From Cunninghamia lanceolata (lineage: Eukaryota > Streptophyta > Pinopsida > Cupressales > Cupressaceae): a stretch of DNA of 64,000 nt. Shown one piece after another: positions 36,701-51,700 of this stretch. Below the pieces are notes generated by a model. That model was not told the DNA's origin, made no database searches, and saw nothing but the letters and a program-made list of their open reading frames with translations. How positions within the stretch are numbered: position 1 is the first letter of the stretch; every line of letters starts with the position of its first letter. The DNA lies in NCBI GenBank assembly GCA_027924645.1, contig BSBN01001687.1, positions 7,564,001 to 7,628,000 on the forward strand, written 5' to 3'. The translations under genes were made by a program, and so were the position numbers.

Positions 36701-39700
36701 GGAAAAGTATCTGCAGTCTAATTTATCACTCCAACCTCTATAGCCCTCAAATATACCTCTGAGGCATCACTTCCTAGGGTACAAGAGGGTAATCTTGTTG
36801 AATGTTGTGTTCAATGCACTATAGAGGGGCTCAAGGGCTATTTTTTGCTGATATGTATAATGGATTCCTGGCAAGTGTTAGTACTTAACAACGAAAAAAA
36901 GTTAAACATGTACAATATTAGACAATTGCTAAAATTATGCCCTAACCCTAACCGTAAATGTTGAAAAAAATTCAGCGTATAGGGTTAGGGTTAGGCCTTT
37001 CATGATAACTTGAAAAAACCTAGCCCAATGCTAAGCATTGAAAAAATCTTAGTGTTTAGAGATAGGCTTAGGGTTTTTTTAGTTTAAAAAAACCCTCAGT
37101 GTATCCCATTTAGTGTTATGGATAGGGTTTTTTTTGGTTTTAAAAAACCCCTAACTATAACTGAAAACATTGAAAAAATTTCAGCATTTAGGGTTACAGT
37201 TAGGTTTTTTTAGTAAGAAAAAGAAAAAAGCCCTAATCATAGCTGAAAATGCTTAAAAAATTTCAGCATTTAGGGTTAAAGTTAGGTATTAAACCCCCCC
37301 ACCTTAAATGCTAAAAAAAAGCAGCATCTAGGGTTGGGAATTAGTGCGGTTTTTTAAAAAAATGGACATATTTTATAATTTTTTTCTACAAATAAAAAGG
37401 AGTTTTGTTTGAAAAATCTGAACCTGAAGGATGAAATGCTCCGAGAATTATTGAATGTTTTGATTCCCATCGAAAATCTGGTCCAAAATGCTTGAAAACC
37501 GCTGTTTCAGCTAAAAAATCTTGTCAAAATGAGACAGTGAAAAAAAATCGTTTATATGCTGAATAAATTGCTCGAAATCACCAAAAAATCGCACTAGTCA
37601 GGAGTAATTGTGATTAAGCGGCAGTAACTCAATAAAAATTTTCCATGAGCAAATTATTGATAAAATCAGTGAAAATCGTTCGAAAAATTTGGGAAAATAA
37701 ACAAGCGCCAAGTAAATGTGATTTTTTGCAAATTATTGCTACTATGCTTGTAAGCATGCGCATGATGGTCATTTGAGATCCCTCAAGGCCAACCTAGAAA
37801 TTGGATTAACCTCCTTAAAAAAAACTGTAAATGATTATGAAGATTAAAGAAGTCTTTGTGTATGGATGAAACCACTTTTGGTTTCCAGATCATATTCTTT
37901 TTTATAACAGAGAAGCGTCCCACATTAGGAGGCTTGAAATATCTCCTAAGATTATAGCTTGCTACATGTTACACTTTATTTCAAGAATAGCAATGAAATG
38001 GAACCTCTGCATAGTCTAAATTTTGATAAAAGATCCTTGCTTTGGAAGATAAACACATTTTCTTTGGCAGAGGAAAATCTAAATCTCTGTTAACCTTAAT
38101 GAGAGCATAATAGCATGGGATGGATCTACCCCCGTCGCATCTATCTCAATACAGCTACCTCAATACATCTACCCAATACATTACCCATATTTTCCAACAC
38201 TTTTAGACTCATTAACTCATGAGGAAGGCCATAAAGTCTTACCCAAATATCAATTGAAGCCGATTGTGATAGCCCGAAGGAAAGATTCGGGCTCCAGACC
38301 GAAAGAGATATTGTACATCCATTCAACTCCTTGACTTCCAACAAGAGAGCACCATCATCTTAAGAGGAATTTTTTTCATGAAGAAGCTTTTAGGGAGAAA
38401 ATTATTTAAATCCAACTTCCCAAATACCCTCTGCCCAATATTAGACGCAGGAGTCAGACACACGGCTTCCGCTACATTCTCCAACAACCCCATATTTTAG
38501 CAACAATTCATGTACACATTCTATAGTTGTGTCGTCAACATACACTACAGGGCAAGCCCCAGAGACATTGCACATCTCCGTTGAACATATTCTGCCATAA
38601 AACATAGAGCTCGTTACAAAACCTTTCCCTTTACCAACAACAATCAAATTAGCATCCATTGCTTTTGAAACACCTGAGAAAGAGTGCCCACATATTTGAC
38701 TATAACTAGGACGATCCTCCCTGACCCATGCAACATATGTTGGGAATTGAGGTGTCTCAACCTTTGCAAGTTCCTAATGTTGTATTTATTTATTTTTACC
38801 TACTATTGTAACTTTCTATGCAAATTATAATTCGTCGCTTTGTGGGAATTGGCACGGTGATGTGTCATCCTACATGGAAGGTGACTAGATGTATTTTTTG
38901 TTCTCATATGAGGAGGTAGGCGTTCCATTTTGTGGTAGAGGTATTTTGCCATGTGTCGACATCTTTTGGGTGTAGTAAGAGGTTTATGACGCGTAAGAAC
39001 TATGATAGATTCTATGACATTGTAAGAGCTGGAAATAGAAGGGATGAGACAAGTGTCATTTGCATGTATGACATTGTAAGAGGCATCTTTGACTTAGCCT
39101 ATTTTTGGGGCGCCCAATTTTGGGATATGAGAAGTTGTAAAAGAATCATTTATTAATAGTCAATTATGACAGATTCTCTTACAGCTGTAAGTGTTGTCAT
39201 AAATGACAGATTTATGATGATGTAAGAGCATCTGTCATACCTATTTTGAGCAAATTTGGGGCGCCCAAGTATGGAGGGTTGTAAGAGGTGTAACGGAATA
39301 TTGTACAAGTGTCACAGGAGTCAAACATGTGTTTGAAAAGTGTGCTGCATGGATTTGGACGCCCATCTCTTGTTGCTTGCTCTAGAAGCTTCCTTCATGC
39401 TTGTGTTCCGCTATAAATAAGGTGCTTGTGGGAGTAGTTTGTATGCTTCATTTGCAGGTACCGTTATGTTGCCGAAGTTACTCCAGTATTCGACATTTGT
39501 GTACTTCTGGAAGAACTTGCATTGCAAGTGTGTTGTAATCATCCTTTGATTTGATAATACATTGTGCAAGTTTTGAAGTGTGGGGTTTTTCACCTGAAAG
39601 GGTTTCCCCCACGTATATCTTGTGTTGTGAGCTTTGTATTTGCATTTGGATGTTGTTATTACCTTTCTGTTAATGTGCATCTTAATTTGTAACTATAAGA

Positions 39701-42700
39701 GATAAAAATTTGCATAAACCTTTCCTCATTAGATCAGTGTAGGAAGCTGTTTCCGGGTACCTTGCTTCTTTTAAACATATTGAATATGAATTGGACCAGG
39801 GCAAAAAACTCTGCTTTTGAGAATCCTGCCCAATAGTTTTTGAATTTCTCCGTTCCGTACTCCATATTGAATATGAATTGGACCAGGCCAAAAACTCCGC
39901 TTTTGAGAATCCCACACAATAATTTTTGAATTTCTTTATCCCCTACTCCATGGGGAGCATCTTCGGCCCATCCTTTTTTATACCACATTGAGCACTTATC
40001 ACTGCATTAGTGATTGGTTAATTTGAATGGCATAAACAATAATTTGGATATGATACTTTATTGAACAACTAAACCCATTGTTCAAACTTCTAGATAATAT
40101 TACACATTTGAGCCTTAGGTAATTGTTACAATAAAGTACAAATATTAGAGATTGGCAATCACACATCAGAGAGTAGGCTACATGAAATAATATGGAAATG
40201 ATGGTAACTGTAGATTTGTAAAGTCCCACACCAATTTTTTATTTATTTTTGCAATATATAAATGCAATGCAAGTCCGAACACTTTTTGATCACCAAGATC
40301 CCAATGTGGGCAAGGTGAGAGCATATGGTGTTTGGACAACACACAATCTCTCTAGATGAATGGACTGCTGAAATGAAGAGGCAGCAAGCCGAGCAGAAGC
40401 ACACAGGCAGTGGAGCTGACCCAAATCTACATCTCTTTGGTGGACAAGTGTGCTTAGAGAATGCAGAGCCACTGGCAGATTACAATGGAATCCAATCAAG
40501 CCAAAGTGACTGACTACAATGCGGGTCTGATCAATGCCAAAATGGACTTGAAATGCAGAGGGGTCTAGTGGTGAACCGACCAAGACCTTCTATGTTGAAA
40601 TGCATATTATTGGTGGTATATCATCCTATTTTACAATATTATGATCATGCAATGCATGGCTCCTGGCGGTACTATCATCTAGAGTTAAAATATAAATGTA
40701 AAATGCATACAAAATGCTAAATGATAGAAAGACTAGCCGCAACACACTAATAAAATTATTCTGATCAGAAAATCAGACTGCTGCACACACATGGATTAGT
40801 CCACCAACTCAGGAAAACATAAGATAACATGCTTACATAAGCTAGATATTGAAACACCCTAAAGAAAGCAATGTATAAGGCTGATGAAAACTGCAAGATT
40901 GACTGGTAGCTGATCTAAATTGCACCCAACCACTGAAAGCATTGAAAACTTTGCTAATTAACTGAGAAACTAGAACTGTACGGCCTGCAGATGCCTCTGA
41001 ACAGCACCCTTAATCATTGTTTGAACTGTTTAAAAACATAACAGCTGCTGCACATGCAACTCAGACTAGTACGGCCCTCTCATGGCTAGTAGTACGGCTC
41101 CCCAAAATGTATAAAAATGACAAGGATTAGCCTAGAAAGGTACAACAGTACCTGCAAGTACGACCTGCATTTGGAGCATGTTTAAGCATTAGAAAATGGG
41201 GCGACTCCCTTCCAAAACAGCCTGCAGTACGACCAGTCAATGGCAATGAAAAACAGTAGAAGCAAGATGTACAACCAGCTTAAATGGTAGGGAACACGGA
41301 CAAGGAATGATGTGGCTGGACCAAACCATCAAAATGCCTTATCTTGCAGTAGTATAGCCTACAACAAGGCATTCAACAACAAACAAAAAGTACGACCAGC
41401 TTCATGATGGTACGGTCCCAACAGCGACTAAAAGGTACGGCTCAACAATGATAATGAAGTACAGCCTGCAAAAATCCTTCATTGACAGCAACTAAAGGTT
41501 ATCAACACAAAATAACACTGCTCAAAATCACTTCACAATCATAACACATCTAAAACTTCCATTATAACATAAACTGGAAAAACTAGAGACTTCGAATCTC
41601 ATTATCAGCACAATGGTGATTTTTGGGTGAAACCACACAAACTAGCTAGGAGGGTTCTTTGTCCCTGAAACTGGATTCACTAGAGAATTTTCGTCTTCAA
41701 GCAAATAGAAGAACGCAAGTTCTCTCAGAGCAAATTAGAAATGAATTAGTCAGGGAGAAGTTCTTTTGTGCACAAAAACCCTTTATATAGCCTTCTGAGA
41801 GAAAATAATGAATTTTTAATTATTTGTCCCCTTTTCCCTCCACTAAGTGTCATAAAGTGTCATTACCTTTTGTACCCCACTCCGAGTGACACTTTATAAG
41901 CTCACTTTTTAAAAACAACCTTTTTAATAATAAACAAAAGTTGTTTTTTTTAAAATATATCTTAATGTTACTTTTTCGAACAATTTAAGTTTAATTATTA
42001 AAATATTTCCCTAATTCCACTCCTATAGTCTATGGGAAATTAAAAAGATAGACTAAGGGTCTCTGAAAGGCTTACGCTCAAGAAGGGGACATGATAGTCC
42101 TCCCTTCCCAAAATTGCTTGCCCTCAAGCAATTGCAAGTTTGGATGCTACAAAATTTGCTCCCCTTCCCATGTAGCATCTTCTGGTGGAAGATCCTTCCA
42201 ATGGATCAAGTACTTTGAAATGGTTTTATTCCTCAACTTTCTTTCTTACACATTCATGATAGTTTTGAGAATCAAAACCAACTTGCTTTCATCATCAAGT
42301 GGAGGCAACTTTGTTGAAGGATTGATATGCTGCCCAAGTGCCTTTTTGAGGCATGATACATGAAACACATTATGAATTTTGCTTTGTTTTGTCAACTCCA
42401 ATTCATATGCTACCTCACCAATCTGTTTTAAGACTTTATATGGACCATAGAAACGCAGTTTGAGCTCTTCAACTCCACTCGTCTTGAGGGAAGATTGCCT
42501 ATAAGGCTGCAATCTTAAATAAACCATGTCACCCACTTCAAAATTTCTCTCCAATCTATGCCGATCAACATACATCTTTTGCTGATTTTGTGCTTGTTGC
42601 AGATTTTCTTTTAATGCATTAATTATTTCTTGACTTTGTTGAACCATGTCCTTGCCTCTTGACACCCATCCTGTTGTTAAAAATAATCAAATCCACAAAA

Positions 42701-45700
42701 GATAAGGCATCGTAACCATATAGTGCTGTGAAAGGAGTCATACTAATGGACATGTGATGAGTGGTGTTGTAACAATGCTCTCCCAAATAGAGCCAATTAA
42801 TCCATGCCCTTTGTTGTTCTTGTGACATAGTTTCTTAAATAACCTTCAATTAATTTGTTGACAATTTCTATTTGTCCATTGGCTTGTGGGTGGTAAATAG
42901 TGCTAGGAGATAATTCCGTACCAGTCAACCGAAAAAACTCTTGCCAAAACATGCTAAGGAATCTGCTGTTCCTATCACTCACAATATTCTTTGGCAAACC
43001 ATGAAATCTGAAAACTTCTTTAAAGAATAAATCAGCAAATTGTGGTGCTCTGAAATCTGATGAAATAGCAAGGAAATGAACAAACTTTGTAAGTCTTATC
43101 AACAACCACATAGAGGCAATCTTTACCTTGAACTTTTGGCAATCTGGTGATGAAATCGATTGAAATGCTTTCCCATTTTTGATTTGGAATGGGCAAGGGC
43201 TGCAACAACCTAGTTGCAAAAGTGTGCTCATTTTTGTATTGTTGACACACCACACATTCTTTAACATGCTTAAGGACATTATCCTTAAACCCCTTCAAAG
43301 AAAATTTCTCTCCGATTTGCTTGTAGATCTTGTAATACCCCGGATGGCCAGCCAAAGGGGTATCATGAATTGCATTAAGAATCTTCTCTTTCACCTTAGA
43401 TTCTAGCATAAGGAATACTCTATTCTTGTAGAGTATGAGGTCATTTACCACTTGATATTTGTCATCTTGCACTTTTCATTCCAAAATATTAGCAGTAAAT
43501 TTATTCATAGAATATTCACAAAGAGTGTGAGTCTTTCAATCAACTAAAATCTCAGCCATGGAACACAAATTTGGCTTTCTAGACAAAGCATCAGCCACAA
43601 TGTTTTGTTTCTCCTTCACAAACTCAATGTCAAAATTGTAAGCTTGTAGCTCACTAACCCATTTTTGCCGGCTCTCATTGAGATCCTTTTGACTAAGAAA
43701 GGCTATTATGATCAGTTTTGTCAACAAACTTCCCTCCAACAAGATATTGTTTGAACTTAGCCAAAGCATGCATAATGGCTAACATTTCTTTGTCATGAAT
43801 GGAGTAACTTCTTTCAACTTCATACTCTCGAAAGCAATAGGATGCTTCTTTTGCATCAAGATAGCACCAATACCTTCTCCCAAAGCATCACACTCAAGCT
43901 CAAATGACATTGAGAAGTCTGGAATGGCTAATACAGGGCAAGAACTTATCACTTTCTTAAGCTGATCAAAAGCTTGTTACATTGTAGTAGACCATGGAAA
44001 TGCCCCCTTTTTTTGGCCAAATCTACAAGTGAGGCAGCCAACTGCGAAAACCCCTTCACAAACCTTCTATAGAAGCTGTAGAGACCAAAGAAACCTCTCA
44101 AATGTGTTAGGGTCTTCAGTGGTGGCCAATCCAAGATGGCCTTTCTCTTTTCTTGATCAACTCTCACACTTTGTGAGCTGATCACATGTCCCAAATAAAG
44201 AATTTCAGTCATGCCAAACTCGCATTTGGACTCTTTAGCAAACAAAGATTGAGCTTCCAAAATACCTAACACTTCATCCAAATGCTTTAGATGCTCCTCC
44301 CAAGTCTTATTGTAGATGAGGATATCATCAAAAAACACCAACACAAACTTTTTAAGCTTTTGATTGAAGATTTGATTTATGCAGGACTGAAATGTAGCCG
44401 GGGCATTAGTCAAGCCAAAAGGCATGACTAAAAATTCATAATGTTCATAATGACATCTAAATGTTGTTTTTTGAATATCCTCTTCACAAACCTTGATTTG
44501 ATGGTACCCAGATCTTAAGTTTGTTTTGGAAAAATAGACTGCATCGTGCAATTCATCAATAAGTTAATCAATTCTTGGAATAGGGTACCAATTTTTGATG
44601 GTCTTCTTGTTCAAGGCACGGTAATCTATGCACATTTGTATAGTCCCATCCTTCTTTGAAGCCAAAGCAATCTAGAATGTTCTCTCTTCATATTGTGCTG
44701 CTTCAGGGCAAAAAATAAATGCCTCAAAGTCAATATTTTCTTTCTTAATTCTCCCTCTTCCCTGCAAAGAAGAGTCTCCAAGCTTTTGGGCTTTAAGGCT
44801 GAAAATCTTCCTTTGGGCATCCCCCTCTTTAGTGGCAGTAGTAGAATTGACTTTTGGAAGAACATCATTTCCTCTATTCAGAAGAAAATTTCTTCATGGA
44901 AAGGAAAATGGCTAACCAGAGTTGGCAGAATCACAATGGTAACAGTAGTTCTATCTGCTGTCCCGATTTACATGATGTCTGTCCTGCAAATTCCTTCAGG
45001 ACTCTTATCTGAGCTGGAAAAGTTGGTACAAAGGTTTATGTGGTCAGGTAGTGCAGAAATGAAAAGAGTTCCATTATTGTCTTGGGACAAGGTCTGTACT
45101 TCTAAACTTTCAGGTGGATTTGGTATTCACAATTTGGAGGCACAAAACTTGGCTTGGGGGGCAAAATTGGCTTGGAATTTATATGCAAAATTAGATTTTA
45201 AATGGTGCGGAATTACGCAGGCTAAGTATCTTGATTCAGATGACAAGGAGGGAATCTTCACAATTGCTAATCCCCTAGTTGGCTCTAAAATGTGGAATTT
45301 AATTATTAAATGCAGAGAAATTAATTCTTTCCCACCTATTGTGGATCGTTTAGAATGGCGAGAAAGCCCTCTTTTGGGATGATTCTTGGAATGACCACCA
45401 ACCTTTAGGCCTAAGACATGATTTGGTTGAAGCAAAAGTGTTTTTGAAATAGGCTTGGGTGGATAAAGTAAAAGACTATTTGCAGATTTCAGATGGTGGC
45501 TTATTTCCAAAGGCTACTAGGAAGACCTTTGTTGGTTGCTCCTTCCCCGCAAACCAGAAGAAGATGTTGTCTAAGATTCTAGCACAAAGAATTATTTGTT
45601 TGTAAAACAAGAAGGATGAGATCTCGTCAGCAGCTAAATCTGGCAAATATTTTGTTAAACAGGGCTACTTGGCTAACACCAATCATCGTCCTTCAATAAA

Positions 45701-48700
45701 TTGGCCTCATAAGTTGTTCTAGAATAATGTTTGTCTTCCAAAGGCTAGTGCATTTACTTGGCTTGCACTTTATACCAAGATTTTAACTGCTAAAAGGTTA
45801 GAAAAGTTGGGTATTTCTTCTTCGTTCAAGTGTGTGCTTTGTGGGAGGGTAGAGAGGACACAGATCACTTATTGTTGAATTGCAGCTTTAGTAAAAGTTG
45901 TTGGAAATGGCTTTGCGGAAAACTGGGCTGGAAAGGTACCTTCCATGCTCAATTCTACTTCATTTTTTGAGCTGGCCTTCTTTATATTTGGATTCCACTT
46001 TTGTGTGCATATGGCAACTAAGCCCCTTTATTCTTATTTGGCACTTATGGATAGAATGTAATTTTAGAATCTTTAGAAAATCCTTTTCCAAATTTGGAGA
46101 CTTTATTTATAGGGTGGAGAGGGAAATCTTAAAGTGGTTATGTCTAATGTTCTAAAAAATGCAATGGCCTCTCCTAAAAATGCAATGGCCTCTCCTAACA
46201 CCTTTTCTAGTTGGGACAATTAGATCTTAAAGCAATGGCCTCTCCTAAAACCCCCTCTTGTTTAGGGTTCTATCTGCAACAACAATCCTAAAATTGTTTG
46301 ACAAGGTGCTATCTACAACAACAATGGTGAAATTAAACTTTGATGGTGCCTCTAGAGGTAATCCAAGTCTTTTTGGTGTAGGTTGTGTGATTATGATAAG
46401 TTTGACACTCTCCTTCTGGCCTGTTGATGATTGTTTTTCGACAAGTCAACAATTAGAGTGAAATACAAAGTATCTGACTCCCTCTTGAGCAAAGCCTCTC
46501 GAATGCTGAACGGAATGATCAAACAAGATGACTCCAAGGTTCCTTTTTGATGAGTTTGTAAGAGATAGCTCAGTGACTAAGTATGATTTTGCTGTTAAAC
46601 ACAAAGGGACTTACGCAGACTCTTCTCCTTTCATTCAACTTGTTCCTCCTTTCAGTGCGGATGATTTATATACAAGGTTTCAATGATAAAGAAATGGAAA
46701 AAGGGCAAGGGTTTAGGAAACTATCTAAGGTCAATGAGGCAATGATGATGTATTGAACAAACAAACTCCTGATTTAACCTAACTTCACTTCGCCAAGGAT
46801 GCCTACAACTATATGAAGTTGGTGCAATCTCCTACGGTTACGCGAATGGTTTTCAAATCATGAAGACTCATATGAGCACCCATTGAACGGCGCAGCTCAA
46901 ACAAGCATCCACAATCGAACTTAAGCAAATAAGCTCAGACTAGCTTTACACAACACTTCATCAACGATGAATGTTAAAAGCATGAGCTAGGAGTTGATCG
47001 ATATTCAGTACAACATACATTATTTCAATGAGCTTCTAATCTACTTCTAATCTAATTGAAACATCTCTTAATTCCATCAAGATTCATGAAACCATGTTAC
47101 TCCACAAGATAATACTTAACACCAAACAAGTAGCTCCAATGTCTTTTGCATTAATCTTGAAAATATTTACAACAGCTTCAAGTCCTCCCAGAGAATTTCG
47201 AGAGTCTCTTTTATTCTACTCCTACTTGCCTACTACTAATGATCTACTGATTTTACAAATGAGGCAACAAAGCCTTTATATAGTGCCCAGAATACATTGA
47301 ATGGCTAAGACCAATTTGATAGCCAAGGGCTCAGATCATGCCACCTCAGAGGTAGTTACAACAACTTGCTATTTTTAGAAAAAAAGAGAGAGGCAATGAA
47401 GGCACGTTTTCCAATGTGATAAGGTAAGGCGAAAGCATTTAAAATATTCCTCCACATAGGAATCCCTCTGGCTTCTTTCATTAAATGATACATTTAATGC
47501 ATTAAATAATGCGGCTAATCAAAATTGAATGATGTGTACTCGCCACATAGATGCCAACTCAACATAGTTTGAAAATTGTATCATCTTTGTGTGATGTATT
47601 CAATGTGATTGTTTGAACTTGTATGTTTAGGAATACATCTTGTAGATCTCACCTTGTACATCTTCTTGCAACTAGATGTATGATACTTGTTGCTTCGCTT
47701 GACTAACTTTGCAATGTTTCTTCTTCTTGTAGGATGTAGATATGAATGATCTTCTTTGGATGCATCCTCTTGAAGAGAGTAGAGTAGAGATATGATGATG
47801 ATGCTTCCTTCATGTAAGAGTAGGAGACTCTCTTGGACTTGAAGTTGTTAAGTCTTGAAGTTTAGATGGATGAATGCCTTTGGAAGTTTCAATGAAGTGT
47901 TCCAACTCGATGATGTAGAAGATTTGAGGTATAATCCTTTAGAGTAGTGTTCCCTCCGCAAGGTGAAAGTGATTCAAACACTTGCTCTTGATGATCATGA
48001 TGTAGTTGATGAAATGATTCCTTGAAGATGATCTTGAAGCTCGAAGGAACTTGAAGTAGATTGGATGTCTTAGAAAGTCTTGATGTAGATGATGTCCTTC
48101 GGATGGATGTCTTCTAGACAATCTTAACTTGATGCCACTTGATGAAGAATTCCAACACAAGGATGATGAAGGATACCCTTGAAACAGCTACATGATGCCT
48201 TGCTCTTTTCTCATTCCTTGCTTGTCAAAGGTTCTTGTCACTTGATCTTTAGATGATTCCTCCTTTTTGCTGCAACACAAGTAAAGAAACAGCATCAATC
48301 CCCTTTCGATAACACATAATACATAAGAATCATTACAAGCATTTCTAATCTAAGCACATGAGTTAAGGACTTTGATGTCTAACTTGAATGATATGAAAAC
48401 TTTACTAAGATGGCGTGCTGGTTGAGATAAGTGAATTCCTCCTAGATTCCTCCTTGATAAGCCTCTAAAGTTTGCCTTCAACACTTGACTTTACTTCCCT
48501 TCATAAGGTAGCGCTTTAGACAAAGGTTTTAGTTTCTCCTAGAATTGATGCACTAGATAAGTCGCATTGGATAAGGATTTCGAAATCCTCTTGATTGTCT
48601 TCTTGTCTGGCGCACCGGTTGAGGGGTTTGGAATCCTCTAGAAATCACTTCAAACTTGAGTTAAATCATCCTCCAAGCGCATTAGATAAGATTTTTGAAA

Positions 48701-51700
48701 TCTCCTTCAAAGTGTATCAAAGCCTTCCCATATGTGGCGCAGTGGATGAGAGGTTTGATTTCTTCTTGATCTTTTCTTACAAACCTGAATTCTTCTCCTC
48801 CTTCTAGGCGCATTGGATGGGGACTTCAAGATCTTCCTGAAACTGTATATTATATTCTTGCAAATTAGTCTTGACGAATCACTTCTACTTAAATCGCATT
48901 GGTTGAGGAATTAAGAATCCTCTTGATTTTCACATTGGTTAAGGAGTTTGAAATCTTCATCTTATCTTCCCTCTTTGGCTCATTAGATAAGAGCTTTGAT
49001 TACTTCTTGTTTTTAACTTTAAAATGAACTTCTTTCCTCTGTCGCGTTGGATGAGGGTTGTGAATTCTTCTTGTTTGGCCTTAAAAATCTTAAACTAAAC
49101 CACCCTCCACTAGTGGTGCAAGAGAACAAGATTTTAATTTCCTCTAGAAATTCGCTCTAAGACTTGACCTTGGATTCTTTTTGAAGAGGTCGCATTGGTT
49201 TGAGATGTTAGGATTTTTTAAAGATTTGTGCATTGGTTAAGGATTTGAAATCCTCTGGAAACATCAAAACTTACACCTTGACACCCAGCATTTTCTTTCT
49301 CCTTAGCGCATTGGATGGAGGTATTGATTTCCTCTGAAATTTTCGCATTGGATAGGCATATTGCTTTCCTCTGAGTTTCCTGAATTTGCCTTTAAAACTC
49401 GAAAGGAATCATCTCATCCTTGGGCACATTGGATCACAATTTTGAGATCCTCTGAGTTTCCTGAATTTGCCTTTAAAACTTGAAAGGAATCATCTCATCC
49501 TTGGGCGCATTGGATCACAATTTTGAGATCCTCTAGAAATTGGCGCATCACTTCAAGGTTTCGAGTTCCTCTAGAATTTTCGCATTACTTCAAGGTTTCG
49601 AGTTCCTCTAGAATTTTCGCTTTAGTTAAGGGGTTGAAAATCTTCTAGAATTGGTGCATTGGTTCATGCATTCGAAATCATCATCTTCTTCTATCTTTGA
49701 AAGCGCTTTTTTCATCATGATTTTGCGCCACTTAGATGCCCCGTCGCACTAGATGAGCTTTTTGAATCCTCTGGAAGAGTCAGGCGTTTTTCAGGGTCGC
49801 GAGGGTAAAGAATTTCTTATACTTTAAATATTTTTCAATATACCTTTCAGGATGTTTGAGATAGGTCTCGAATCCACCGGATTTAACATGCAAAATCTAG
49901 AATTTGGAGGATTCACCAGATTTCAGACTTAGCCATTTTTTCAGGATTTTCAGGATTTCAGGCTATCAGACTTAGTCTTTTTCAGGATCTCAGACATACA
50001 TCAGGAAGGGTCTCATTATTCATTACTTGGATAGAATTCAATCGAGATTCTTCATTTTCCAAATGAGACCTCTAGTTATGAAGCAAAAATCTCCTAGAAG
50101 AGAGACTTATTGGATTGGTAGAGGAAATGAACCTAAGGCATCATCTAAACTTAAATGCAAAACCAGGAGCTCAAAAAAAGGGGGGTCCCCATTTGCAATG
50201 GGGCGATGTGTGATTTGGTCACAACATGGCCAAAGTGAAAAAACTGCCTACATGGTTAAATAACGAAGTTGAAGCTAATGCATTGCTCATAGGTCTAGAA
50301 ATGGCAATTGAAGGGAACTTTAAAAAAATCCATATTGAGACTCATGATTATTATTAATGCAATTAAGAACAGAGAGGTGAAAAATTGGCGTCTCTTTATA
50401 TATTGCAATCCTTGACTACTTCGAATGTAGCCATTGTTATAGGGAAGCAAACAGAACAACTGACTTCCTAGCTAATTCGACAATTGATCAAGAGGATGGA
50501 TCTAAAGACTTTAATCCCTTGTCCACCAAAGAGAATTTGCATCTTATGAGAATCCTTCAAGAAGATTTGTCACACCTATCACTCACACCCCAAGTATTGG
50601 GGTGATGTTTATGACTAATGTCATGGTTTGATCTTGCAGGTTTTCTTTCTCCGAGCCTGTTTTGCTTGCCCTCTACCCAAGGATTCTTGATGGGATCTCC
50701 GCGTCATTCCTATTTAGCAACAGGTCATGGATGGAGTTGCAAGTACTTTTTATTTTATTGCTTGATGGCTGGAGATTTGATGAGCTCCTTTATTTCCTTT
50801 AGTTGGCGCCGCCATTCCATCCTCTCCATAGCACTTGGGGGGATCTATCATTTGTTGGGCAATCTTTGGGTGGTTAATGCCCATTTGTTTCTGTGCTTGG
50901 GATGTTACTTTAAAACACCACCATTTTTTCTTCTTCCACCATTCTCTACCCAATTCCTTGAATGCAGTGAGGCTGCGAGGATGAATCACTTCTAGAAAAA
51001 ACAAAAGGGTCCTCATAAAGCCTGAAAAGTGGGAGCCCTTGGTAATTGGTGCTAAGGACACAATCATGATCTTCCATGTTTTCTCGTTTGAATGCCCAAG
51101 GATTGAACAAGCAATCCACGAGGTAATAGGTGAGGAGCTGTTGTTGGCTTTTCCCAGGTCTTTGCAGTACACAGAGGTAACTTCTATTTTCCTCTCTAAC
51201 ATAATGGATGTGGACCAGGACTCTGCTTTTCTTGAGGTGATTGTTTCATTCAAGAGTATCTCCTTCCTGAAGAAATGTTCTGCCAGGCCTTAGAGGAATA
51301 TGACATGTTTGAAGGCTCTGCTCTGAATGCTGGCCTCTTTTCACTTAAACAATTGAAAGATGATTCGACCATCTCGTGTGTTTTCCATGCAATGCAGACA
51401 TGCCTGTTAAAAGATTGTGGTTTAGCCTAAGTTACCGAATTGGAATCGGAATCGGAATCGGGTACGGGTACATGAATCTGGTACGCCGGTATGGCAATTT
51501 TTTTGAAGGGGGTTTGGGTACGTTAGTACAAAATACATATAAAAAATTAAAAATATATATATTTGCAATTATTTTAATGCATACTGATATTGTATACTAT
51601 ATTTTATTTTTTAGTACAGTGCATATCAATATATTATAATTATATTATTTATTATTAATAAATATTAATATTAGTAACACATGAATTTTAAAAAACACTT

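Larger units (their letters stand above)
46422..50226 (-). mobile_element. Very long solo LTR (3,805 bp), repeat-rich family, copy 2
   Basis: Minus orientation: start TGTTGTGACC at 50226, end ATCAACA at 46422. The exact 5 bp duplication tggcc is present at 46417-46421 and 50227-50231. LINE RNase H coding continues across it, independently confirming the borders. In LTR sense it holds a CCCCATT/AATGGGG hairpin and C/T run (about 50210-50170), the conserved block in antisense (50055-49848), the CGCATTGG palindrome array (49790-48420), a TATA box (47282-47275) and the post-TATA region (46990-46780). No gag or pol. Confidence 0.93.

Noticed and set aside
50618..51253. Overlapping 125- and 167-residue frames on opposite strands
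   Set aside because: Neither matches a known family; they follow the LINE RNase H remnant and are most likely LINE tail or chance frames.
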